Positions 43,409 through 53,025 are shown, numbered from the stretch's first letter. The stretch: DNA of 64,000 nucleotides from D2472 sp964275585 (GCA_964275585.1 CAXYCJ010000012.1:1-64000); one strand, 5' to 3'. A program made the numbers and translations. The notes: generated from the letters alone by a model not told the origin.

Positions 43409-43915
43409 TTATTTAAATATAGAGCCTACAGAAATAACAAGCAAGGCTAAAGCAAATGCCCAAGCTAGACATGCCAATATATCAGCTAGATAAAACCTTT
43501 TTAATTTAAGATCAGTAATTCCAAGCATAAAAGGAACCAAAGGTCTTATAGCAGGAATAAATCTACCAACGACTACTGTGTAGGGACCAAAGCGGTCTAA
43601 AAATTTTTGAGTTCGTAAGATACCTTTTTGTCTCTTTTGAATGAACTGCGATGACATAAAAGTTGGGCCAAATGATTTTCCAAGTAAAAAGCCACATATA
43701 TCTCCTACATGAGATCCCAAGAATGCAACGCCACAAATCCATGGCAAGGTTAGTATTTCGGTGTTGTATAAATAAATGCACAAAGAAAACAAAATAGCGC
43801 TTGGCATAAAACTACCGGTAATAATCATGGATTCCATGAAGCCAAAGCAAAAAACTAAAATCCAACCATACTCGGGATTGGATTCTAGAAATAGTTGAAG
43901 TTTCTCAAATGGCAT
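43409..43915 (-). CDS. DedA/VTT-domain membrane protein
   Basis: 168 residues with about five spans. VTT-domain signature FLGSHVGDICGFLLGKSFG followed by RFGPYTVVVGRFIPAIRPLVPFMLGI, which carries the conserved Arg and Gly residues. DedA proteins move undecaprenyl phosphate or phospholipid across the inner membrane. Located between the crotonase genes and a small membrane protein. Confidence 0.87.
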   Translation of the reverse strand: MPFEKLQLFLESNPEYGWILVFCFGFMESMIITGSFMPSAILFSLCIYLYNTEILTLPWICGVAFLGSHVGDICGFLLGKSFGPTFMSSQFIQKRQKGILRTQKFLDRFGPYTVVVGRFIPAIRPLVPFMLGITDLKLKRFYLADILACLAWAFALALLVISVGSIFK

Positions 43916-43919
43916 ATAA

Positions 43920-44660
43920 TTATTTTTTCTTAGAAAAGAATTTATCTATCGCCATCAGGTTATCTTTTGAACCAAACAATCTTTTCATTGCAAGATTCTC
44001 CAACTCTCTAGCATCTTGAATGTCTTGAATGATGAATGATTTTAAAATAGCTTTTGTCTCAATAATAGAACCTAAAGATTGATCGTTGAGCATATAAGCA
44101 TATGAAAATGCTTGTTCAAAAAAATCATCTCCAACATATTTAGCTAAACCTAAATCAAAATATTCAGACCCACTTATCCAGTTTGACTCAAAAAGCAATT
44201 GAGCAGTTTTTTGATAGCCAAGTGATTGAAAGAGTAAAAAAGAACTTCCAACTTCTGGAGCCAATCCTAAGTCAGAAAAAGGATATTTAAGCTTAGCTTT
44301 TGAGGATATAAAAACTGCATCAAAATGAAGAAGTATTGTTGCCCCTCCTCCAATTGCTATTCCATCAACTGCACCTATTAACGGCTTTCTAAAATCTATA
44401 AGGGCGTCTATACAAGTTTCAAAAGGCTTCTCATATTCAGCCCCACCCTCTCCAATCATGCTCGATAAGTCCACGCCTGAAGAAAAAGTATTATCTGAAC
44501 CCGTAACAATCACTGAATTAATCTCAGGATTTTCGTTTGCATGATTGAGAGCATCTCCAAGCAAGGCCCACAATTCTGCATCAAAAGCATTTTTTGTTTC
44601 AGGTCGATTAAGCGTAAAAAGTTGGACCTGATTATTGGTCTCTATTAAGAGTTTGCTCAT
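43920..44660 (-). CDS. Enoyl-CoA isomerase-like crotonase
   Basis: 246 residues of the crotonase fold. The oxyanion hole is FSSGVDLS and DGIAIGGGATIL; the first hydratase Glu is absent (GGGATIL), while FSDLGLAPEVGSS matches delta3,delta2-enoyl-CoA isomerases. It therefore more likely shifts a double bond than adds water. Overlaps the next crotonase by 4 bp. Confidence 0.82.
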   Translation of the reverse strand: MSKLLIETNNQVQLFTLNRPETKNAFDAELWALLGDALNHANENPEINSVIVTGSDNTFSSGVDLSSMIGEGGAEYEKPFETCIDALIDFRKPLIGAVDGIAIGGGATILLHFDAVFISSKAKLKYPFSDLGLAPEVGSSFLLFQSLGYQKTAQLLFESNWISGSEYFDLGLAKYVGDDFFEQAFSYAYMLNDQSLGSIIETKAILKSFIIQDIQDARELENLAMKRLFGSKDNLMAIDKFFSKKK

Positions 44661-45454
44661 TTGCCTTTAAAATTAGGTTTTCGTTTTTCAGCAAAAGCAG
44701 TTAAACCTTCCATCATGTCTTCAGTTGAAAAAATGGGTTGACCAATTTCTAATTCTTTTGCCAATGCTTCGCTCTCAGGATAGCTTTCATCAAGCTCGCG
44801 TAATGATTTAACAATAGCTTGAATTGAAAGAGGTGCGTTTTCACTAACAGTTTCTGCTATCTGCATTGCATGAGATAAAGCATCGCCATCTTCAACCACA
44901 TGGCCAATTAGCCCAAATCTTAATGCCTCATCTGCAGTTATCCTTCGCCCTGTTAACAAGGCTTCAGCAGCTAAGGTGTATGGAATTTGGCGTCTTAATC
45001 TTACTGTTGAACCACCCAGTGGAAAGAGCCCTCTCAATGGTTCTGATAACCCAAAGACAGCACTTTTCCCAGCAACTCTAATGTCTGTCCCTTGAAGAAT
45101 TTCAGTTCCGCCAGCCAAAGCAAAACCTTCAACAGCAGCAATAATTGGTTTATTTGGACGATTATGTCTTAACAAAGATTGCCAATGAAGGTCTGGTATA
45201 GTCTTTAGTTTTTCCATCATCTCCGCATCTTCATTGCCGTCTTTCATAGCACTTAAGTCAGCTCCAGAGCAAAATGTCCCACCAGATCCTGTTAGGACAG
45301 CACACCTAAGGTTTGTATCTTCATCTAACTTTCTCCAGGCCTCATAGACTGTCACAAGCATTCCTGGACTTAAAGCATTTCTCTTTTCAGGCCGATTAAG
45401 TGTGATAACTAAGATGTGACCTTTTTCTTCGACTATCGCATGGTCTGTGTTCAT
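44657..45454 (-). CDS. Enoyl-CoA hydratase/isomerase family protein
   Basis: 265 residues. Oxyanion hole CSGADLSAM, EGFALAGGTEIL with the first catalytic Glu, and LSEPLRGLFP with the second Glu position. Both acid residues of a hydratase are present, unlike its neighbour. C-terminal helices end in KRKPNFKGK, typical of the family. Coupled to the downstream isomerase-like gene; 12 bp after the thiolase-like gene. Confidence 0.87.
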   Translation of the reverse strand: MNTDHAIVEEKGHILVITLNRPEKRNALSPGMLVTVYEAWRKLDEDTNLRCAVLTGSGGTFCSGADLSAMKDGNEDAEMMEKLKTIPDLHWQSLLRHNRPNKPIIAAVEGFALAGGTEILQGTDIRVAGKSAVFGLSEPLRGLFPLGGSTVRLRRQIPYTLAAEALLTGRRITADEALRFGLIGHVVEDGDALSHAMQIAETVSENAPLSIQAIVKSLRELDESYPESEALAKELEIGQPIFSTEDMMEGLTAFAEKRKPNFKGK

Positions 45455-45466
45455 TTTATTCTCCGT

Positions 45467-46615
45467 TTAATCTGGTGATGAAGATACTATCCACATTGCA
45501 AAAAATTGTGCAGCACCTCCATAGGCATGACCCATGGCAATTTTAGCATCCTCTATTTGATGATCTTCTGCCAAACCCATTACCTGAAGCGCGGCTTCTC
45601 CAAAACGAATCATACCTGAAGCACCAATTGGATTTGATGAAAGAACTCCTCCAGACATATTAATAGGCATGTCGCCATTTAGAGCAGTAGCACCTTGATC
45701 TGTTAACTTCCAGCCTTCACCTAATTCGCAAAAACCTAAATTTTCAAGCCACATAGGTTCATACCAAGAAAATGGAACATATATTTCTGCACAATCTATT
45801 TCTTCTCTTGGGTTAAGTATTCCAGCTTGTTGATAAATATCTTTAGCACAATCTATACCACCTTGAGGATTAACTTCATCTCGACCTGCCGAAAGGGTTC
45901 CCTCTGATCTGACAGCCATACCTTTAATCCATGCAACTTTTCTATGACCAACAGTATCTTTTGACGTTATCACCATGGCACAAGCTCCGTCTGAAGATGG
46001 GCAGCTTTCTAAGTAACGCAAAGGTTCCCATAACATAGGCGTATCGCTAACCATTTTTTCATCGATACCAGGAATTTGTAGATGAGCAAGTGGGTTTTTT
46101 AAAGCATTTTGGCGATCTTTGGCTGCAACTTTCCATCCAATATGCTCAGGGGGTTTATATCGACGAATATACTCGCGAATAAAAGGAGCAAAGTAGCCTC
46201 CAGCACCTGCATTAATATGAGGTGAGTATGGATATCGTGGTGATAACGCCCAAGTTGCATTTGACTCTGATTGTTTCTCAAACGTAACAGTCAAAACTGT
46301 TTTAAATTGACCAGAGCAAACATGCGAAGCTGCAATAACTGCAGTACTGCCACCAACACTGCCTGCTGTATGAACTCTGAGAACAGGCTTACCTACTGCG
46401 CCAATTGCATCAGCAAGGTAAAGCTCTGGCATGACGACTCCTTCAAACATATCAGGGGCTTTGCCAAGAATAACTGCATCAACAGCATCCCATTCTATGT
46501 CTGCTGCAAGCATAGCTTTGTCTATGGCCTCACGAACCAATCCTGCCATGGATACATCTCTTCTCTTTGAATCGTAGTTAGTTTGGCCTACACCTATGAC
46601 GCCTGCTTGAATCAT
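45467..46615 (-). CDS. Thiolase-like protein (SCP2/lipid-transfer type) lacking nucleophilic Cys
   Basis: 382 residues with the thiolase fold: N-terminal IGVGQTNYDSKR, the segment that normally carries the nucleophilic Cys reads HTAGSVGGS (82-90) with no Cys, and the C-terminal AMGHAYGGAAQFFAMWIV. The CxH-type His region is CAEIYVPFSWYEP. Loss of the Cys is typical of Ltp-type retro-aldolases that shorten steroid or branched side chains with a DUF35 partner. Paired with the second thiolase-like gene (4-bp overlap). Confidence 0.82.
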   Translation of the reverse strand: MIQAGVIGVGQTNYDSKRRDVSMAGLVREAIDKAMLAADIEWDAVDAVILGKAPDMFEGVVMPELYLADAIGAVGKPVLRVHTAGSVGGSTAVIAASHVCSGQFKTVLTVTFEKQSESNATWALSPRYPYSPHINAGAGGYFAPFIREYIRRYKPPEHIGWKVAAKDRQNALKNPLAHLQIPGIDEKMVSDTPMLWEPLRYLESCPSSDGACAMVITSKDTVGHRKVAWIKGMAVRSEGTLSAGRDEVNPQGGIDCAKDIYQQAGILNPREEIDCAEIYVPFSWYEPMWLENLGFCELGEGWKLTDQGATALNGDMPINMSGGVLSSNPIGASGMIRFGEAALQVMGLAEDHQIEDAKIAMGHAYGGAAQFFAMWIVSSSPD

Positions 46616-47667
46616 TTATGTCTCTCCAAATGGACAACCATGTTGTGCTGAAGGCAAGGACCGGAAGATGCATGAGCAAGACCATGATCTAATTGATCGT
46701 TTGTTAGAGATTGAAAAGTTTTACCAATAGCATCTAAGCCAGCACACATCATCACATTTCCAACCAATGGACCTCCAGATAAATTTGTTGGAATGTTGCT
46801 TAGGTTTAAAAGTTTTCTTAAAAATGGAACTTCATGACTAAATTGGGTGTGGAGCTCAGCGACATCAAAGTTAATATTATCTAGCTTCAAATTAGTAATT
46901 GAATTCTGGATCGTTGGGGACGTTGCTAGATCTCTTGAACCTAGATTTGAAGATTCAATACTGTGATCAATGCCCTCTATCCAAATAGGATTATCGGTAA
47001 AATCAAAAGCTTTATCCTCTGAGGCAATAACCATTGCAGATGCACCATCAGAGATAGGTGGGCAATCAAAACCTCTGAGAGGAGATGAAATTAATGAATC
47101 TGCACGATAAAGATCTTCATTTAAATGATCCGTTAAAAGTGCATTTGGATTATGTGCTGCATTGTTCCTGGCTTCAATAACTGTTGCCATCATTTCATCA
47201 TGCGTAATAATTTTTTTCTGTAATAATATTTGAGCTTGCAAAGCAGCCAAGCTGACGCGATCTGGCCAAAGCGGAGAAATATAGTAAGGGTCCATCTGCA
47301 AGGAAATAATGGAATCAAGATTGCCTGGAGAAGATTTTCCAAAGCCATATATTAATGCGGTGTCTGCGTCGCCCATTCTAATTTTTAACATTGATTCATA
47401 GAGAGCCCAAGCAGCATCCATCTCAACGTGTGATTCTTTGATAGGAGGGTTTGTTTGGATAGCAGATAACCCTTCGACAAAGGCGAAAGCTGCACCTTGA
47501 AGATAATCACAACTTCCAGAACAAGTAAAACCAATGTCATCTTGCGATATACCCAGGTCTTTAAAAACCTTATGGACAACCGGCATAATAAGTTCAACTT
47601 CATTCAAAGCACCTGCATTAGACAAAATCTTGTGCTGTGCATAACCTACTACTGCAACTTTTTTCAT
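46612..47667 (-). CDS. Second thiolase-like protein (SCP2-type) lacking nucleophilic Cys
   Basis: 351 residues. The usual Cys segment reads VEMDAAWALYES (81-92), again without Cys. The His region is ELHTQFSHEVPF, and the C-terminal SSGPCLQHNMVVHLER resembles the CLQHN motif of SCP2/SCP-x thiolases. With the neighbouring thiolase-like and DUF35 genes it would make a heteromeric complex. 4-bp overlaps on both sides. Substrate is presumably a branched or ring-linked acyl-CoA. Confidence 0.8.
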   Translation of the reverse strand: MKKVAVVGYAQHKILSNAGALNEVELIMPVVHKVFKDLGISQDDIGFTCSGSCDYLQGAAFAFVEGLSAIQTNPPIKESHVEMDAAWALYESMLKIRMGDADTALIYGFGKSSPGNLDSIISLQMDPYYISPLWPDRVSLAALQAQILLQKKIITHDEMMATVIEARNNAAHNPNALLTDHLNEDLYRADSLISSPLRGFDCPPISDGASAMVIASEDKAFDFTDNPIWIEGIDHSIESSNLGSRDLATSPTIQNSITNLKLDNINFDVAELHTQFSHEVPFLRKLLNLSNIPTNLSGGPLVGNVMMCAGLDAIGKTFQSLTNDQLDHGLAHASSGPCLQHNMVVHLERHK

Positions 47668-48164
47668 GATGGTTTGAACCTTAAAGTGGTTACATCGACA
47701 TCTGGCTCATCAACAGGAGCGAACCATTTAATATTCTCCAATGAATGGGTCCATTCATCTTTTGGCTTCCAGACTGCCTGAACCCGCATGCCAATTCTAA
47801 TTTGGTCAATTTCAATATCCTGCACCAAATGCAAAAAAGAAATATCAGCTTGATCGAGTCGAATCATGGCGCAAACATATGGAGGCACTATTGGATTGCC
47901 TGGAATAGGTATGTGAACCACAGTAAAGGATTCTATGCAGCCTTTGTCTGTTAGAGGCACTTCAATTGATGTTGCGATACCATCTCTAGGACAACTTCCT
48001 CGGGGTGGGACATAAACAGCTTTACATTTAGGGCATGCTTGTCCAACTAATCTGCCCTCTTTTACTTGGTTAAGAAAAGTGGTGGTTGCTGAGCCAGCTG
48101 TGTATTGATACTCAAGATGAATCAAGGATTCTTTGTAATCTTTGGGTGCTTGATCGTCACTCAT
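47664..48164 (-). CDS. DUF35 OB-fold protein with rubredoxin-like zinc ribbon
   Basis: 166 residues. Zinc ribbon C44-P-K-C47 ... C58-P-R-D in VPPRGSCPRDG, then an OB-fold (TVVHIPIPGNPIVPPYVCAMIRLD, MRVQAVWKP). DUF35 proteins bind acyl-CoA thiolases and aldolases (BbsA, ChsH2) and are needed for their activity. The fourth metal ligand is not an obvious Cys. Sits directly upstream of the two thiolase-like genes. Confidence 0.87.
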   Translation of the reverse strand: MSDDQAPKDYKESLIHLEYQYTAGSATTTFLNQVKEGRLVGQACPKCKAVYVPPRGSCPRDGIATSIEVPLTDKGCIESFTVVHIPIPGNPIVPPYVCAMIRLDQADISFLHLVQDIEIDQIRIGMRVQAVWKPKDEWTHSLENIKWFAPVDEPDVDVTTLRFKPS

Positions 48165-48610
48165 ATTTGTAAAATAAAATAATTAATGTCTGTTATCGAT
48201 TCTGTTGGATTCTCAGACCAAACAGGTAAAACTTTTTTTCCAACACCGAGGTCAGATTCATCGCAATCAGAAATCATATGCAGCATAGCTGTATCAGCAC
48301 CATCTAATTTAATGAGAGCAAATGCAAAAGGTGATTGTAAGAGGTGATGAGGTCGAGGAGCATTCACCCAGCTCCAGGACTCAATAGTTCCGCTAGGACC
48401 AACTTCAACAAACTCAGTCAAAGCTTCTCTTGTATCTGGATCGTATTCAGCTGCTGGAGCAAAAACTTTTTGAGCTTTGCTTTTAGTTCCAAGAATTTTT
48501 TTTTGTGATAAGCCTTCAAAGAACTTAGACATAACAGGACCGCTAGAGCGTTTATATTTATACGAAAGCTCAAAAGACGCTTTTAATACATTAGCCTTGC
48601 TGTTATTCAT
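48161..48610 (-). CDS. DUF35-like OB-fold protein without zinc ribbon
   Basis: 149 residues. The OB-fold half matches the neighbouring DUF35 protein (SWSWVNAPRPHHLLQSPFAF, FALIKLDGADTAMLHMI, GKKVLPVWSENP). The N-terminal ribbon region reads GTKSKAQKVFAPAAEYD with no Cys at all, so it cannot bind zinc there. It looks like a duplicated DUF35 subunit that kept the docking fold and lost the ribbon. Overlaps its neighbours by 4 and 8 bp. Confidence 0.75.
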   Translation of the reverse strand: MNNSKANVLKASFELSYKYKRSSGPVMSKFFEGLSQKKILGTKSKAQKVFAPAAEYDPDTREALTEFVEVGPSGTIESWSWVNAPRPHHLLQSPFAFALIKLDGADTAMLHMISDCDESDLGVGKKVLPVWSENPTESITDINYFILQI

Positions 48611-50264
48611 TTTCTTCTACCATGGTATTTTTTGATGAGTCTATTAAAACATGTTTCATTAATTTTCCGGAAGCATTTCTTGGTAACGGTTGATCAGAAA
48701 AAATCCATTTAGAAGGCACTTTAAAGTCTGCAAGCTTTAATGCAACCCAGGTTGATAGGTCTTCTTCATTAATATCTGAGTTCGTTGACTTTATAACCGC
48801 TGTGACTTCTTGTCCTAAATCTTCATGAGGCAAGCCAATGATTGCTGATTCTTCAACCATGGGATGTAAATCAAGAACAAGTTCAATCTCTTGAGGATAA
48901 ACATTTTCAGCACCTCGTAAAATGAGATCGGTTCGTCTGGCGGAGATAAAAAATAAATGACCTTCTTTAAAACCCCAGTCTCCGGTTTTTAACCATCGAT
49001 CTACTAACAAAGATTTGCTGGAAGCTTCGGGGTTATTGAAATAGCCCAGCATGACTGAAGGACTCCTGACAAAAATTTCTCCCTCTTTATTGTCATCCAA
49101 AATGACTTGTCCATCTTCATTTCTAAGCTCTACATGAACGGTTGGCATCATCTGTCCTGGGGAGGTTGGATTGCTCTTTAGGTTTTCACCCCAGTTGATA
49201 ATGGTGATAGCGCCTGATTCAGTTAGACCATAGCCATACCCAAAACTATATTTAGAGCTAGGAAATACTTCCTTGGTTCTTTCAATCAAAGCAGGAGGCA
49301 TTGGGGCGCCGCCACCGCCAACTACCAGCACGGATGAAAGGCTTATATTAGATTCTTCTGCAACATCGAGAATTCTTTTTAACGCTGTAGGCACAGCTCC
49401 ACCCCAAGAAGTAACGTTAAATTTATCAATAAGTTCTAATATTTTATGGGCAGAAAATTTTCCTTCATAAACAAGAGTTGTTGAGCCAGCCAATAGGCTC
49501 GTCACCACACCGGCCGAGAGTCCTGATACATGAAATAAAGGAGAGGTTAAAAGACTAGTAGGCTTATGTTTAGCCCAGTCAATTCCCTTGGAGGATGAAT
49601 CTTGAGATACTGCAGCACCTTGCAGCATCGACAAAGTCGAGTTTGCAATCATAGAGCGATGAGAAGTCATAACACCCTTTGGTGAACCAGTTGTCCCTGA
49701 GGTGTATAGCAAACAAGCACACTCATCTTCATCGAGACGAATAAATGAATCCATCATCTCAGATTTATTAGGTAAATCCATCTCTTCAAAAATCAATACA
49801 GGATGTGTCGGCTCACCCGATATGCGATCGAATCGTTTTTGATCAGCAACAATCAATTTAGGGTCAGCATCATCAATCGCTTTCATAGCCTCAGAACCCT
49901 TCCACCAACCATTCAAACCGCAAGCAATACCACCAATGCTTACAGTAGCCCAAAAGAAAATAACCCACTCAGGGCAATTGGCTGCATATATAGCCACCCT
50001 ATCACCTGGCATTACTCCATACTCATTCTTTAGAATGTATGCTGCTTTTTTAACCAGCTTTAGATGCTCAGCAAAAGTAATAATCTTATCTTGGTAGATG
50101 AGATATGGTTGGTCACCATGATTTTTAGAAAGCTCTAAAAAATCTACCAGTGATCTAGGGCGATTTTTAAAAACGTCCATCTCTGATCCAAGAACTTTCT
50201 CACGATGTATCTGAAAAAATTCTTGATCTGAAACCAAGGCTTGTATGTATTTATCTGTATGCAT
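48603..50264 (-). CDS. AMP-forming acyl-CoA synthetase
   Basis: 553 residues of the ANL superfamily. P-loop YTSGTTGSPKGVM, adenine/hinge motifs GYGLTESGA and GDWGFKEG, RRTDLILRGAENVYP and the C-terminal catalytic Lys in NASGKLMKH. Activates a carboxylic acid to its CoA thioester. As the first gene of the operon it likely supplies the substrate of the thiolase/crotonase module. A promoter-like leader with divergent SDR genes follows upstream. Confidence 0.92.
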   Translation of the reverse strand: MHTDKYIQALVSDQEFFQIHREKVLGSEMDVFKNRPRSLVDFLELSKNHGDQPYLIYQDKIITFAEHLKLVKKAAYILKNEYGVMPGDRVAIYAANCPEWVIFFWATVSIGGIACGLNGWWKGSEAMKAIDDADPKLIVADQKRFDRISGEPTHPVLIFEEMDLPNKSEMMDSFIRLDEDECACLLYTSGTTGSPKGVMTSHRSMIANSTLSMLQGAAVSQDSSSKGIDWAKHKPTSLLTSPLFHVSGLSAGVVTSLLAGSTTLVYEGKFSAHKILELIDKFNVTSWGGAVPTALKRILDVAEESNISLSSVLVVGGGGAPMPPALIERTKEVFPSSKYSFGYGYGLTESGAITIINWGENLKSNPTSPGQMMPTVHVELRNEDGQVILDDNKEGEIFVRSPSVMLGYFNNPEASSKSLLVDRWLKTGDWGFKEGHLFFISARRTDLILRGAENVYPQEIELVLDLHPMVEESAIIGLPHEDLGQEVTAVIKSTNSDINEEDLSTWVALKLADFKVPSKWIFSDQPLPRNASGKLMKHVLIDSSKNTMVEENE

Positions 50265-50340
50265 AACTTAAATTATTTTTAACTATCGTATAAACAAAAC
50301 AAATAATCAACGAGTATCAGTAGCTTTTATTTTGTCAATG

Positions 50341-50369
50341 TTGTTTGAGAAATAGACTTTAGTTATAGT
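50341..50369 (+). promoter_or_regulatory. Putative sigma-70 promoter of the two-SDR operon
   Basis: TTGTTT (50341-50346), a 17-nt spacer and TATAGT (50364-50369); transcription would begin near 50376, 33 nt before the ATG. Each hexamer differs from consensus by one or two bases. It drives the plus-strand SDR pair in the 144-bp gap shared with the divergent CoA ligase. Confidence 0.45.
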
Positions 50370-50408
50370 GGATTACGTGTCATTTAACATGAAGAGACTT
50401 TAAAAATT

Positions 50409-51176
50409 ATGGATTCACAAAACACAGCTCAAAAATTAGCCGTCATCACTGGAGGAGCTTCCGGCATTGGATTAAGTTGCACCAAGCGCTTTGCAAAAGA
50501 AGGGTATGCAGTTTTAATAATTGATGCAAATAAAGAAGCTGGTGAAAAAGAAATAAAAAACCTTAAATCAAATGGTTATAATTCAGATTTTGCTTACTGT
50601 GATATCACCAAACATGAGCAAGTCGCCGCTATATTCCAAGGACTTGGCGACCAAAATAAATGCGCACAAGTGCTGGTAAATTGCGCCGGTATTAGCCCGG
50701 CTTTAAATGCATTGCATGAGTACCCTGTAGAAGAATGGCATCGTGCCATTGATATTAACCTGCATGGAACCTTTTATGCTTGCCGAGAGTTTCTTGATCT
50801 TGCAATGAAGAATAATGAATCCGATGGTTCTATTATTAACGTGGCTTCAATCATGGGAGTGAGAGCCAGCGCAGCTCAAGCATCTTATGCTGCATCCAAA
50901 CATGCGGTTGTAGGCCTCACTAAATCCATTGCCCAAGACTATGCTCATTTAAATATTCGTGCGAATGCTGTTGGCCCAGGGGTCATTGATACTCCTATGA
51001 ATACAGAATTAATGAAAGATGAAAATGTTATGCAATACATGCTTGGAAGAATTCCTTTAAAGCGCGTTGCTTCTTCGGATGAAGTTGCCAATCTTATTTA
51101 TTTTCTTGCATCCTCAGAGGCTTCATACATTACAGGGTCTTATCATCCTGTCGATGGCGGCTATCTTGCAAGCTGA
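50409..51176 (+). CDS. Short-chain dehydrogenase/reductase (FabG-like)
   Basis: 255 residues. TGGASGIG cofactor loop, Asp in LIIDANK (NAD), NCAGIS, INVASIMG (Ser), YAASKHAV and GSYHPVDGGYL at the end. Probably oxidises a hydroxyacyl or steroid-type alcohol. Divergent from the CoA operon and overlapping the next SDR by 23 bp. Confidence 0.87.
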   Translation: MDSQNTAQKLAVITGGASGIGLSCTKRFAKEGYAVLIIDANKEAGEKEIKNLKSNGYNSDFAYCDITKHEQVAAIFQGLGDQNKCAQVLVNCAGISPALNALHEYPVEEWHRAIDINLHGTFYACREFLDLAMKNNESDGSIINVASIMGVRASAAQASYAASKHAVVGLTKSIAQDYAHLNIRANAVGPGVIDTPMNTELMKDENVMQYMLGRIPLKRVASSDEVANLIYFLASSEASYITGSYHPVDGGYLAS

Positions 51177-51975
51177 TATTTTTAATAAAAAAACTGCTCT
51201 CATCACTGGTGCTGCCAGTGGGATTGGTCGTGGCTTAGCCATTCATGCTGCTGGTCTTGGAATGAATGTCGTCTTGATGGACTTAAACGAAGAAGGCTTA
51301 TCTGAAACGCAATCTCTTATCGAGGACTCCCCTTCTCTTTTGTTAAAATGTGATGTGTCTAACCTTGAAGAATTCACTCAATGCAAAGAAAAGATAGATA
51401 CGCAATTTGGTGTGGTGCATTTTCTTTTTAACAACGCTGGAATATTTTTAGAGGGCCGAGCTTGGAAAGCCGATCAAAAGAATTGGAAGAGAATTATTGA
51501 TGTGAATTTAATGAGTGTTATCTATGGGTTAAATCTCTTTGTGGATGAGATGATAGCGAGCAATGAACGTTGTCATGTTATAAATACATCTTCCATGGCA
51601 GGGATCATCGTTGGGCCGGCTTTAGCGCCTTATACAACCACCAAACATGCCGTTGTAGGCCTAACCAGAACACTTCATGAGGATCTTGTTGACAATGATA
51701 AGGTTGGAGTATCTGTTATGTGCCCAGGCCTGGTTCAAACCAATATCATAGAGAGAGATCACTTAGGACTAGATATAGATGAATCGTCCATTGATCAGCA
51801 CGAGAGTGCTAAAAACAATGCTCAGTGGCTTGCCGATGGAGTGAAAGATGGGATGACCACAGAAGACTTGGCTACGATAGTCTTTAAAAAAATTGAAGAT
51901 AACGAATTTTGGATCTTAACGCATCCAGAATTTATTGAAGTCTATAAAAGCTATTCAAGCGAATTAACTGTCTAA
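51154..51975 (+). CDS. Short-chain dehydrogenase/reductase (classical SDR)
   Basis: 273 residues from the ATG at 51154; the frame is open from 51067 but the N-terminus there is nonsense for an SDR. TGAASGIG loop, Asp in VLMDLNEEG, NNAGIF, NTSSMAG and YTTTKHAVVGL. The first 23 bp overlap the previous SDR; a TTG at 51166 is another possible start. Tail-to-tail with the phytase gene (12-bp overlap). Confidence 0.82.
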   Translation: MAAILQADIFNKKTALITGAASGIGRGLAIHAAGLGMNVVLMDLNEEGLSETQSLIEDSPSLLLKCDVSNLEEFTQCKEKIDTQFGVVHFLFNNAGIFLEGRAWKADQKNWKRIIDVNLMSVIYGLNLFVDEMIASNERCHVINTSSMAGIIVGPALAPYTTTKHAVVGLTRTLHEDLVDNDKVGVSVMCPGLVQTNIIERDHLGLDIDESSIDQHESAKNNAQWLADGVKDGMTTEDLATIVFKKIEDNEFWILTHPEFIEVYKSYSSELTV

Positions 51976-53025
51976 CTGCTTGTTTTGATTTATGAGTTTT
52001 ATAATTTTGGTGAATGGGATAATTTTAAAATTCTGATTTTTTAGCTCTTCGCCGTCGTAGTTATAGCCATCCTGAGCAATCATGATTCCTTTGTAAAATT
52101 TACCACCAAAATTATGACTAGAAACTGAGATGCCATCAGTTTCAGATGTGCCATCAATGCCTCTAGGATTATCATCAACGGTAAAGCTAGAAATAAATTG
52201 ATAAGGCTTCTGTCTGTTGTAAACGTTATATTTGTTATCTCCTTGTGAAGATAGAAGAATGTACCCTTCTGTTTTGGAGGTTTTGTAGATTGCTACTCCC
52301 TCAGGATCACCGCCAATATTTCCTTCTCGAGAATCTACAATTGCTGGTTCAGCAAAAGGATATTCTTTATTTAAATCATAGGCCTTTAAAACCCCATTAG
52401 TTTCTTCTTCTGAAATGAATAAGGTTTTATTCTCATCGTCAAAAACACAACCCTCTGACTCTCCACCATTATCAAATGTTCCAACAAGTTTTTGATTTTC
52501 AAGCGTCCACATCTCAACTCTTGGACCTCTATCCTCGGTTGCAAATGCAATAGGAGTTCCTTCAATCATACCAATGCAGATACCATAGACATCTATATTT
52601 GAAGCGATTGTATAGGACCTAATCGCCGAAGAAAAAATTTGATCAGATCGAGTATGTTTTTTAAAAAATGTGTTCTGATCTAAGACCCAGAACTCTATAG
52701 ACTGAGAGCTTCTGTTGGAAGCTGCAATATATATAGCATCATTTTGCTGCCTCACATCTATGTTATTAATCTCACCCATTGCAGCAAAAGCTAATTTTTG
52801 ACCTGCAAGATTATACAAATAAACTCCAGCTGTTTTATCTGTCCCAAGTATTAATGACTCTCTAGAATTCTTGAAATTGATAATTAAAGCTGGGTCATCT
52901 GCAGCATCACCACTTGAAGTTACTGGCTCAGTTTCTGCAACAGCATAGATTGAGGTCTCTTGAGAGCATGCTGATATTAGCAAGAAAAGAAATACGAAGG
53001 TTAAGATACGAAAGTTAATCATCAT
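51964..53025 (-). CDS. Beta-propeller phytase, lipoprotein
   Basis: 353 residues. Lipoprotein signal with lipobox LLISAC (C20). Beta-propeller phytase markers: DDPALI, LGTDKTAGVYLYNLAGQ, GGESEGCVFDDENKTLFISEEE and NPRGIDGTSETDGISV, which hold the Ca-binding acidic residues. It removes phosphate from phytate in a Ca-dependent way, outside the cytoplasm. Last gene of the pit-porin-phytase transcript (41 bp after the porin). Confidence 0.88.
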   Translation of the reverse strand: MMINFRILTFVFLFLLISACSQETSIYAVAETEPVTSSGDAADDPALIINFKNSRESLILGTDKTAGVYLYNLAGQKLAFAAMGEINNIDVRQQNDAIYIAASNRSSQSIEFWVLDQNTFFKKHTRSDQIFSSAIRSYTIASNIDVYGICIGMIEGTPIAFATEDRGPRVEMWTLENQKLVGTFDNGGESEGCVFDDENKTLFISEEETNGVLKAYDLNKEYPFAEPAIVDSREGNIGGDPEGVAIYKTSKTEGYILLSSQGDNKYNVYNRQKPYQFISSFTVDDNPRGIDGTSETDGISVSSHNFGGKFYKGIMIAQDGYNYDGEELKNQNFKIIPFTKIIKLINQNKQLDS

